Under the pieces are notes generated by a model. It was given only the letters and a program-made list of their open reading frames with translations. It ran no database searches and had not been told where the DNA came from. DNA of 64,000 nt from Steromphala cineraria. Lineage: Eukaryota > Mollusca > Gastropoda > Trochida > Trochidae. Shown in pieces: positions 23,670 to 32,990 of this stretch (positions are counted from its first letter, which is position 1; every line of letters starts with the position of its first letter). The translations under genes and the position numbers were made by a program. The DNA lies in NCBI GenBank assembly GCA_916613615.1, contig OU744735.1, positions 39,629,468-39,693,467 of the forward strand. The letters run 5' to 3'.

Positions 23670-25005
23670 GAGCTGTTCAAGCGAATTTTCTCTTTCTTTT
23701 GGTGATGACTTTGGTGAAGTTGAAAAAGTTACGAAGAAAAGAAAATCAATGTGTTCGATGTTTTCACAGGTTTAAATAACGTTGTGTTAGTTCGATTATG
23801 GTACACGTCGCTAAGCGGCGTAGAATTTCGACCCATGCACTAACTCGATTAAAGACCCATTTTCAGAGTTCAATATTTTAAAAAGTAATTTTACTGTTTT
23901 CCTTGTATTGTTTGCAAAGTTTTGCGACCAACCTGGGGAAAATCGGACCAAAATTCATTACAGAGGAGATAATTTACCAAATTGACCGAAACGATACCAA
24001 CATGAAGGCGAATCAAGTGTGGACATCTCACAACTTCCGGTTTCTAAATATTCGCTTGAAAACCGTCTTTGCAGCTAGATTTTATTTTATTTTTCTCCGA
24101 ATTAGGTATTCATTGCTGCCAAAGTTGATACCCATCGAACGCAATTACGGTACTTGAGACACGGTGTAAATCCTACACGCATAATGATTACGTCATGGAT
24201 TGTTCTATTTTTTTCATCCATCTGATATAACACGCCCAGTTTTCCTTGAATTTGATCCTTCAAAGTCGGTTAGAAGACTATTTACGACAATATACTATTG
24301 TAAAACATAGGTAACAGAAGTCAAGACCCATTTATCAACATATTTGAAGGTAAGAACCTGTTGAATCTGACACATTTTAACAATTGAACAACTGGGATAG
24401 TAAATTACACGTTTACATAACTACTATGTTATTCCATCTGGTAACATGTTCAACTCACTGTTCTCATCAACAAATAGTATTGTACTCAATAATCTTGCAA
24501 AATATATTTGTCTAGCTCAAAAGAAACTTGCATCACATGCATCATGCATCATGCATCACAATTATTATGTCCTTCGTCTGTACATGATATTTTATGGAGC
24601 TTCGGGCAGTTCAGTGTGTCATCAATTTACATTTATAATGAGCCAGTGGCCCGTTTACACAAATTAACTCATAACATCAATCCTGATCTGTACATGTTAT
24701 CGTTGTTTATCGTTGACAAATAAAACGAGATATACTTGAAGTTTAAAAGTGTCTGTAATAGTTATTTGAATCATTTGTTAATTAGCATAACAAATATAAG
24801 CTGGTTTAATTCTAATAATATTTATTTGCTATTGCATAGGACGATCAAGTCATGTGATACCATTGAGGCTATTCGCTCGGAAACTGCTCAAAGAAACAGA
24901 GATCAAATAGGTTCTCAGAAAAGGTAAGATAATTTGCCCAACATTTTTGTCTATAACAAGTGTATGTGATAGCCATGTTTGTCATGATGCATAACAATTG
25001 TTACA
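23670..25005. other. Non-coding, nothing recognised
   Basis: No supported gene. A short CATGCATCATGCATCA tandem lies at about 24537-24560. Confidence 0.4.
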
Positions 25006-25006
25006 T

Positions 25007-25212
25007 CAAAACACTTACCACAACACGTTTTAGATTAAAACACTTTCCACAACACGTTTTAGATTAAAACACTTTCCACAACACGTTTTAGATTAAAACA
25101 CTTTCCACAACACGTTTTAGATTAAAACACTTTCCACAACATGTTTTATGTTGGGACTCTTTCCACAACATGTTTTATGTTGGAACACTTTCCACAACAC
25201 GTTCTTTACCAG
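25007..25212. repeat. Minisatellite, unit about 30 bp, roughly 7 copies
   Basis: Units such as AAACACTTTCCACAACACG followed by TTTTAGATT repeat head to tail. The later units are diverged (ATGTTTTATGTTGG). There is no spacer/repeat alternation, so it is not a CRISPR-like array. Confidence 0.85.
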
Positions 25213-25479
25213 AACGTGTTTTGATATTAAACACTTTAATTTGTTTATGATTTACACATGTTTAGATTATTTATGTGTTTAAAAACAGGACAAGCTATGT
25301 GTTTAGCTTTGTGTTTAATATCAAAACACCATTTTTGCAGTGGAACGCGGCTGCATTCACGTGATGCATTTAAAAGCGAAAATATATTAGATCTACTCTC
25401 AATGACTTTTCAATACAGGGAACATTACTTACTTTTTCACTACAAAATAGTTTTCCCACTGTTTCTGTCGGTTTATAAG

Positions 25480-25594
25480 TAGGATAAAACATGACCCGTA
25501 GGCATTATTGAAAAGTATGCGCTCCTGCCTCGGAAATTGCCCGTGGGCCTCCGGCATATTTTTCAATAATGCCTGCGGGTCATGTTTTATCCTA
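25480..25594. repeat. Foldback (hairpin) element with GC-rich loop
   Basis: Arms TAGGATAAAACATGACCCG / CGGGTCATGTTTTATCCTA enclose a loop containing CCTCGG...GCCTCCGG. Similar architecture recurs at 58944 and 63527. Confidence 0.75.
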
Positions 25595-25599
25595 CATAT

Positions 25600-26165
25600 T
25601 TTATGTATGTCTTGCATTTTTAGATTCTACATTCTCATAATAAAGGAAGCTTTACATTTGATTTTATGATAGCAATCCGATTCAATCTGGTTTTATATAA
25701 AAAAGAAACAAATTTTACCTAATCAATTTTGTCAGAAACATAAATCATTTATCGATGAAACATGAAAGTTAAATGAATTATGATAATTAAGTGTGCACGT
25801 TAACGATAAGTGCTAGAAGGTTTGAATCAAGTAGGTCTAGTATATCAACCATTCCCCAAACCACTGAACAACTGAAAATGTTATATGGCATAACCAGTAA
25901 TGCGCTTAAGAAAGTCAAAGTTAGTAGGGGGGAACACAAAAATAACACACTCTCTTTTTGATACGTTTTCCACTCTAACATCATGAATATTGTAACTGAT
26001 GTTAGATAGGGCCCAAATAGGCTCAATATGGAGTGTAAACACATAAAGAAACCTGAGCGAAATTAAAAGGATTTCGTGACATTATCATATGGCTCTTACA
26101 GTCACAGGGTCGTCTACCCTGAATCCGTTTCACGTATTCCTTGCCGGATCCTCCGGATTCATGCT
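25600..26165. other. Non-coding, nothing recognised
   Basis: No coding potential or repeat that I can support. Confidence 0.4.
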
Positions 26166-26169
26166 AAAA

Positions 26170-26600
26170 TGGTGTACTGGGATCCCTCTTATTGTACGTT
26201 AATTGTTTTAATAAGGATTTTATGTCTCTGTTGGTAAATAATGGGGAAGACGTCGGACAGGTGTTAAAAAACCATTGTAGCAAGATGATAAAGGTTTGAT
26301 GTTGGTAGCACACTAACACAATGGTTTAATGTAAATGAACGTGTATCATCCCTCTTTTGTTATTGTTAAATTGTTGTTATTAATGTCTAAGCTGTCTCTG
26401 TGGGGAAAGAATTGGAAAGTCAGTAGTTGAAAACCATTGTAGCGAGATGACAAAGGTTTGATGTTGGTAGCACACTAGCACAATGGTTTAATGTTAATGA
26501 ACGTGTATTATCCATCTTATTTTAGCTTGGTTGTTTTAATAACAGATGTTAAGGAAGGATTTAATGACATAAGCTGTCTCTGTTATAAATTAGGATGTTG
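26170..26600. repeat. Tandem duplication, unit about 180 bp
   Basis: Two full copies (about 26170-26350 and 26350-26530), each with AACCATTGTAGC, GGTTTGATGTTGGTAGCACA and GAACGTGTAT, plus a partial third (AAGCTGTCTCTGTTA to about 26600). AACCATTGT and ACAATGGTT within each unit are inverted. Confidence 0.75.
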
Positions 26601-27058
26601 TTTCAGAAGACATAATGTAACAGAGTTTTAGTTGTTTTGCTCCCTCGTTGATAAAATATATTGGATATGTTTCTTTTGCCAAGACTCGCAAAATTTAATT
26701 TATCAACCAATCGTTTAGTTCTCTTAAACTTGACTTGAAATATCTTTTTAAAGATTATGTTACAATGAGACTTACGATATTATCATACTTTCCTCTTAAA
26801 AAGACCAAAACTCAACACTGTGCCTCCACATAACGTTAACGTTTTTGTATTGATTCATGTCATGAATTGAATAAATTACCCTGAAAATAACAGCGCATCT
26901 CATTTGTTTACATCCTTGATACCATTTTCAGTTATTACAGCAAATAGTAATCATATTCATACCTGATATCCATATCATATAGTACGATTTTGATTAAACG
27001 TCATTATTCACACTCACCATAGCCACATAATTACCCCTTAATGATCCATTCGACACAG

Positions 27059-27114
27059 TAAAACCCTGTTAACGAAAACAGAGTTACCTACCCTGTCCCC
27101 GTCCCTGAGCCTCC
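27059..27114 (-). repeat. Left inverted terminal repeat of the second DIRS-type element
   Basis: Inverted relative to 31269-31321, with about 80 percent identity by eye. Confidence 0.75.
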
Positions 27115-27209
27115 TTTACCACCTCATATTTCCCTAGGAGTCCAAGCACTATCAGTCAATTTGCAAAGAAGGGAGGCTGGGCGGGCGCTAAAGACTGGTG
27201 AGTTGTCAA

Positions 27210-27280
27210 CGATGAGTATAAATAATGACGTTTAAACAAAAACGTATAATTATTTTCGTACTCTCGAAGACAACTCACTG
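27210..27280 (-). repeat. Putative internal complementary region of the second DIRS-type element
   Basis: 27213-27237 is the reverse complement of about 26992-27018, and 27241-27278 that of about 31356-31398. The order and orientation equal those of the intact element when mirrored. Confidence 0.65.
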
Positions 27281-28141
27281 TAGCCAGTTTGCCACAGGAG
27301 ATGGAGGGTTATGAAAAGAACCTTAGGACACCAGTTATGGGGTCTGGTGACTAGAGATCTGCAGATGCCTAATCAACTCCCGAGAGAAAGGCTATAAGAC
27401 CAGTCGCATTAAAACCCCTATGGTTAAGATCTCTCCCCTTGTTACACTGCGGACTTAAAAGTTGCAAGGGTCGCAAACTCGAGACAATATACAACAAAAC
27501 TGAACGAAAGAGATAAAAATATATTGTGCTAGATATATACTCAAAGAGGAAACGAGGAGCAGGGAACCCCCTGAATGGAGGCGCCCCTGGGACTAGCTGC
27601 TGGGTGAATACTTGCATAACCATTCGGGTACCCCCCTCCAGCTCTTCCAGTACAGAAATTTGATATATTGTTTTTTATATTTATCCATTTAATACAAAAT
27701 CAAAATGATATGTTCGCATCATCCTAACTTCAAGTGATAAAAATAAAATGATTGAGAGTCCCAACACCCCTTTTGTCTTATTTTGAAACGTTCCAACGTT
27801 ATGTAAGTCAATTAAAAACAAAAATCACAGTGCCTATTTGTCGAATGGATTTTTCTGTTCTAAAACTAGAAATTCGAGGAAAAGGTATGCGACCTCTCGA
27901 AGGTAGTGGTTGGCAAAAACCAGACCAGACTTCCAAATGCAGCCGTCCATGATATCCGCCACAAGAAGGTTACTATGCAGGGCCACGGACAATAAGATAA
28001 GAATCTCCACCTGTTCCAGAGCTTAGGCGATCCGGTCTGGCTAGAAGGAGGGGGGGGGGGGGATGCAACGGCTATACAGACTCCTTGGATACAAATGGAT
28101 GTAGGTCCAACTGTCGCCAGTTTGGCCTCCCACGGGGCTAT

Positions 28142-29709
28142 CCTTATACCCCCATTCCACCGAGCATACGACCCCATTGCAACCGATTTTTGTCTCCCGG
28201 TGGTGCACACCCTCACTCATTCTCACTGACACTGCACTTGAGTCTTGGGAAGATCCCCATGCTCGCACAAAATATCTTCCACACTCTCCATTGGTCGCAT
28301 GTTGTCGTAGGGGGGTTTGCGATTTCGATGGTCCGTTTTAAAAAACCTCACAACTTCTGCGATCGATTAAATTGATTACTTGCTCTCAAATTCGGTTGTA
28401 AAGCGCTCGCATCGGTCTCAATGGGGTCTTGGTACGGTCGTGTGCCAATCGCATGAACTCCGACCTAGGTCGTGTCCACTTGCAATGCACTCGCGCTAAT
28501 TTATCAATGGCGATCAAATAATGTGATCCGTGGAGAGCGCTTCAAGACCCCATTGAGAACGCACTGGGAGTGCTAATTCCTATCCGCCTTTAAATCGACC
28601 AATCAAGAGTGTTCCCACGCTAATTTGCGACCAATGGCGAGCGCTTCTGCGAGCGCAATGCGACCGATTTGAACGACATTGCGACAGGCACCAGGAATAT
28701 AAAAAACCCACAACTGGCGGTTTTTGTTCGATGTCCTGCTGACCCTGTAGGCATAGGCCATACTTGCATACTGGTCACCGGTGGCTAGATGTCTTAATGT
28801 CAGTGCGACTTTCAACCCTGAGGCTCTGTAGTTGCTGCCTTCACCAACTAAATAGGGTCCTACTCTTTCCAGGATTTCGTCAAACAGTTTGACTGGCATC
28901 CTCATGTAATTCTTGAACAAGTGTAGATTTTCCTGCTTCAACTTCTGGACAAGATGGTAGTACTGACTGTATCCTTGCCTCTCCAAAGGGGTGAGCCACT
29001 CTCTTACCCAAATCGCATGCCGTCGACGCCTCCTTCTCCTTCGTTGATGGTGTCTCATCATAGCTAAGGTGCAGTGGCCGATATATTGTAGTTCTTGTCT
29101 GGTTTCAGAAACCAGGGCCATTTCATTTTCCATCTTATCTGTATGCTAGTCAAACTCCGAATGCCATGATTGCAGCTGGTCGCAGTCCTTTTTTTACTTT
29201 GGGCCCGATCTGTCGTGAAAAGGTTGTGTCGAGGTCGCATATGTCTTAATGCAGTCTTGTGAAAAGTCGCAATGGTCGTACTGGAGTCGTAAAAGACTCT
29301 CAACTGTCGTAATGTGGTTGCACTCGATTGCAAAAGCAATCTTACTAGTCGCAAGTTGGTTGTAAGTCGATCGTATGGCGATCGTATGGTAATCGCTGAA
29401 ACTGTCGCGGTGATCCTAACCACTCGCATGAAAAATCGCCAATTCGGTCGTATCTCAGTACGACTATGTTGAGACAGACATGCAATATATACTGCAATTC
29501 GAATCAGTCTCAACTCTGTCTCAATGTGCTCGCCGAAAAAAAAAGAAATTAATCACTTTTGGTCGTAGTGGGATCGTATAGCCGGCTTGGTGGAACCGCA
29601 AAATCATATTTTTAAAAAATTGCTGGTATTTATGTCTGCGATCAGTGCGACTGGCTTAATCGCACTCTGTCGCATATCGGTCGCGGTTCGGTGGACGGGG
29701 GGCATAAGG
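28142..29709 (-). mobile_element. PIF/Harbinger-like DNA transposon, 1568 bp
   Basis: Imperfect terminal inverted repeats of about 45 bp start CCTTATACCCCCATTCCACCG (left) and CCTTATGCCCCCC (right, reverse complement). CTAT is repeated on both sides (28138-28141 and 29710-29713). A 4-bp duplication differs from the usual 3-bp of this superfamily, so the exact ends could be off by a base. Both sides of the gene are packed with degenerate TCGCA/TCGTA words. Only the N-terminal transposase part is present. Confidence 0.75.
28603..29133 (-). pseudogene. HARBI1-like transposase, N-terminal part only
   Basis: The ATG at 29133 starts MENEMALVSETRQEL. An arginine run and the conserved block IWVREWLTPLERQGYSQYY, FKNYMRMPVKLFDEILERV, LKVALTLRHLATGDQYASMA and YAYRVSR follow. 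This region precedes the DDE catalytic domain in Harbinger transposases. After YRVSR the sequence turns into unrelated low-conservation sequence and stops, so no catalytic triad is encoded. It may be a pseudogene or a truncated DNA-binding product. Confidence 0.8.
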
Positions 29710-29739
29710 CTATGGTCAGTTTGGGAAGATCTGGAGTGC

Positions 29740-30560
29740 ACGAGTCAGGATTTCCTTTGGGTGCCACCACAGGCGCGGTCTTCCTGTTGTGACACTTCTT
29801 GGGGGTGCGCTTGGGATAGGGTCTGGTGCTGGAGTCTCGACCCCCGCCAGACCAGCCCCCTCTTCTTAAGAAGAGCAGCAGGGAGAAGGTGAGATGCCAC
29901 TCCTTTTTATCTTCGTCGTGGTGGCCACAGACGAGCCCCTACTGCCTATTGGTAATTCCTTGCTGCCTCAAAGGCCTCCCTAATCTTCCCGTTGAAGAGC
30001 GTAGAGGGGCCACGGGCCACCCTAAAACGGGAAGAAAACTCTGCCGGTAGCTTGGTTCTAGCCAGGAACCTGTCCAACTTGAGGTTGGTGATCCCTGGTG
30101 AGATGCAAAGGCGCCCAACATGATCTGTGCTATGTTGCTAGCTACTGACCCAAAGCCTCCATTCCGGCATGCTTGGCGAAGGCTGTGTTGGCCTGACCGG
30201 CTTAGATTAAGGAGTTGGGCAACCCAAGGATGGATCTGTCGAGATGAGCCAGGTGGCAGTCTGACACCACATGAGCGAGAGAAGGGACATCATCGTCCAG
30301 AGCTTGTGGAGACAAGGCAACAGGAGCGTCTCCCACTGGCAGAAGAGACTGGCGGTCAGTCGGAACAAGCGGTGGCCAGAGAGGTGGGACTCATAGGTTT
30401 TCTTACGCTTGCAGGAGCCTGTGAGGGGAAATGGTACGTGGGCTCACGTATACCTCCTCAAGACAAATTTCGCCTCATGCGCCATTTTCTTTGCCTTCTT
30501 CTTTTTCTCCTTTCTGCTTTGAGAAAGCATAGTGGAGCGTGAGAGATCTTTCACGGGAGT
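29740..30560 (-). pseudogene. Gag-like relic of the second DIRS-type element
   Basis: Minus-strand segments read as a basic start (RKEKKKKAK near 30510), several stop-interrupted pieces, and one good stretch at about 30085-29960 (LKLDRFLARTKLPAEF, then FNGKIREAFEAARNYQ). The position downstream of the 5' inverted repeat suggests gag. I know of no diagnostic motif here. Confidence 0.35.
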
Positions 30561-31268
30561 GGGACCCTGACAGGGGAGAAGCTGTTGGCCCCGACCTCCC
30601 TAAAGGGCAAAGGATCTGCTGCACACTGCCTTCCTGATGGAAATAATCCTTGTGCTGCTGGAAAGAGAGCCTAGCACACTTTTAACAGCGGTCATCCTCT
30701 ACACAGGTTTTGGCAGAGGCGGCACAGCGTTTGGGGGTCATAGAGCCCTGACTTCCTGAACTAACACTTCCCACAGAACGAGGAGTAGGGGCATGTCATA
30801 CTGACTCCTCAGGCGAAGCGAGTTAGTCAAGGGCCGAGTGATTGCTGGGAAAGGCAACTGCTAAGCACCTCAGGCACCGAGTTCAACAAACGCCGACCAC
30901 TTAAAGTGCCAAGCGGATATCGACTATTGGCCATGCACCTCAAGCTCAGAGAAAAAGACATGAACGACAGGCGTTGCACAGTTAACCAGACCGCGATACA
31001 GCAGGCGCACTCCCGTGGGAACAAGCCTAGGGACGCCAGGTGCCTGGAAGAGCCAGGCGACTAACGAGTGCGACTACCTAGCCAGGTAGGGCCTGTAAAG
31101 CACGAGCTGAAATTGACAACCCTCCGACGGGGAAGACCAAAAACAGGTAAGGCAGCCTGTCACTCCAACTGTAGTGAAAACTACAGAAATCAGCGAGATA
31201 CTCAAATACGTCTTATCACAACTGAACTACAAGGGAAAGGATGGGATGGTGACATCACGTCCCCTAGC

Positions 31269-31321
31269 GGAGGCCCAAGAACGGCGACAGGGTAGGTAGC
31301 TCTGTTTTTGTTAACAGTGTT
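31269..31321 (-). repeat. Right inverted terminal repeat of the second DIRS-type element
   Basis: Inverted partner of 27061-27114; the outer extension to about 31398 pairs with the internal complementary region. Confidence 0.7.
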
Positions 31322-31399
31322 ATACGGAGTCGAGTGGATAATTAAGGAGTAATTATATATTAATAGTTGTCTACGAGAGTATGTAAATAATATAACTTT

Positions 31400-31875
31400 A
31401 CTATTATCTCTTACCTTTTATAGTTACGCTCTGAAGTTTAAAAATAGTATGAAAAATTGGCTGGTTGTCGGGCGGATTTAAATTTTTTTTCAGCATACTG
31501 ATTGAACTATCATGAAGGCACAAAGATATCAATAACAGCAATACACAAGTTGGATGCTGCCTGGTCGTCGTATTTCATACTACGCTTCAGACACGATTTC
31601 TTCAAGTAAGCCAGCCATATTCAAAGGTCTTATAGATCTCATACTTATTATTGCTTTTTCGTACACCACCATTTTTTTTCAACTTTTCCTAATTTTTGGA
31701 TACATCTCAACGAAATAGTACTTTAGAAATAATCATTTAACTCTTGATGTTACAGTTTGTCTAATACTTCTTCGTGAAATTGGTAAAGCATTGAATAAGT
31801 TTGGATTAGGATTTTTGACATCATTCCATTCAAGCTTATGTAATCATCTTACAAGCGGAGGTGTATATCTCTAGT
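31400..31875. other. Non-coding, nothing recognised
   Basis: AT-rich; no supported feature. Confidence 0.4.
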
Positions 31876-32000
31876 TTCAGACTTACTATGTAACTTCACA
31901 AACGAAGGCATGTACAAGTACCAGTGTTATGTAAAAATCCTGGCAGTCTGACGGTAAGCTTAGGCTCTATAGTATTGTCACAGTGTTATTTCACAAACGT
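31876..32000 (-). pseudogene. Relics of lectin last-exon ends
   Basis: On the minus strand, about 31905-31880 reads HAFVCEVT followed by a stop, and about 31998-31978 reads YVCEIT. Both match the terminal residues YVCEITQ-stop of the lectin gene at 32740. The rest of each copy is unreadable. Confidence 0.45.
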
Positions 32001-32014
32001 AGTGTACAATTGTA

Positions 32015-32369
32015 CATTCTCTCCCCACAGAGGCAGATCAAGTCATGAAATGTTGATACAGCCTCTGTTCTATTACGCCGACTTTGTTGGGTAGAATGGG
32101 AGATGCCTTTGGAGGCAATCAAGCTTAGTTGTGCAATCAGCGACGCTGTTCTAAAATCATCATTTTGGCTACTGAATCATGGCAAATGCACTGTGATGTG
32201 ATCCACCTTTTCATGCGAGAAGCGTTGTCATTTGATAAAGAAATTCAAATGGATTGTGGTGCAAATTTTTGCCGCCAGGGAATACTGCCGGAATCCACGG
32301 ATTTCGGCGATTTGAACAAAGGCTGTATCAACATTTCATGACTTGATCTGCCTCTGTAGGGAAAGAATG
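32015..32369. mobile_element. 355-bp MITE, 9-bp target duplication (copy 1)
   Basis: Terminal inverted repeats of about 45 bp start CATTCTCTCCCCACAGAGGC, flanked by ACAATTGTA (32006-32014 and 32370-32378). The same family occurs at 37675-37987 and, truncated, at 57130-57278. No coding. The duplication size suggests Mutator-like mobilisation. Confidence 0.88.
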
Positions 32370-32469
32370 ACAATTGTAATACTTGTTGTGTAAGTTGTAA
32401 GACCTCAGCATATGGCTAATGTCTTATACCATAAAAGCAGACATAGAATAGACTTTTAAATCTTAAACT

Positions 32470-32740
32470 TTTTTAATGTGGTAATTCACAAACCATTATA
32501 TAGCTCTGGGTTTGTAAGAGGATAGACGGCCGGAAAGTAAGTAAAACTTCAGAGATAAGTAGCTGCGTTAGTTCACAAAGATGCACGGAACTGTGTGTAA
32601 TGGGGAAAAGGCAGCTGGAAAGTAACATAGAATGTAAACTTCAAAGATGTTTCAATGTGGTAATTCACAAACCATTATACAGCTCTGGGCTTGTAAGAGG
32701 ATAGACGGCCGGAAAGTTAGTCAAAGACTTATCGGTTAGC
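32470..32740. repeat. Duplicated segment just downstream of the lectin stop codon
   Basis: TGTGGTAATTCACAAACCAT and AGGATAGACGGCCGGAAAGT occur at about 32479-32540 and again at 32654-32717, so a unit of about 175 bp is repeated. The upstream copy ends near 32560-32580 with a minus-strand LCELTQ relic corresponding to the gene's VCEITQ terminus. Confidence 0.7.
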
Positions 32741-32990
32741 TACTGTGTTATTTCACAGACGTAGGCAAAGTTATAATGACAATATGATGGCACTAGCTCG
32801 TCACTTTTCAGGAGAACACAGTGCTTGTTATCAACGAGCGTATTATCCCATAGGTGCCATGGGATAGGGCTGTTGTCACCCCAATTGTTAGGTTGCCAGA
32901 GCTCCGCATAAAGGTAGTAATAATAGAAATAAAAGTAGTATATTCTTGTCTCCGCATCTTCGGCATCCACCCACACTTGAGAGTATCCAA
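32740..32990 (-). CDS. Exon 31 (last): C-type lectin domain 2, second half, Tyr-rich insert
   Basis: The TTTTAG acceptor at 32991-32992 opens GYSQVWVDAEDAETR, an aromatic run IYYFYFYYYYLY (8 Tyr, 2 Phe in 12), WQPNNWGDNSP, NKHCVLLKSD and CHYNFAYVCEITQ, then a TAG stop at 32740-32742. It pairs with exon 30 to make CTLD 2. Canonical EPN and WND positions are not conserved. Confidence 0.85.

Larger units (their letters stand above)
26984..31398 (-). mobile_element. Second DIRS-type element, minus strand, gutted and interrupted
   Basis: 27061-27114 is an inverted copy of 31269-31321 (CTGTTAAC, AAAACAGAG, TACCTACCCTGTC). As in the element at 7886, an internal complementary region next to one repeat (about 27210-27280) matches the reverse complements of both outer flanks: TAAACGTCATTATT at 26995 and GAGAGTATGTAAATAATATA at about 31367. 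This places the 3' end on the left. A gag-like relic reads on the minus strand. RT and recombinase are not recognisable, so most of the interior is deleted. A Harbinger-like element sits at 28142-29709. Confidence 0.7.

Noticed and set aside
30120..30542. 140-residue plus-strand open frame
   Set aside because: It overlaps the minus-strand gag-like relic, has no domain and lies in GC-richer element DNA.
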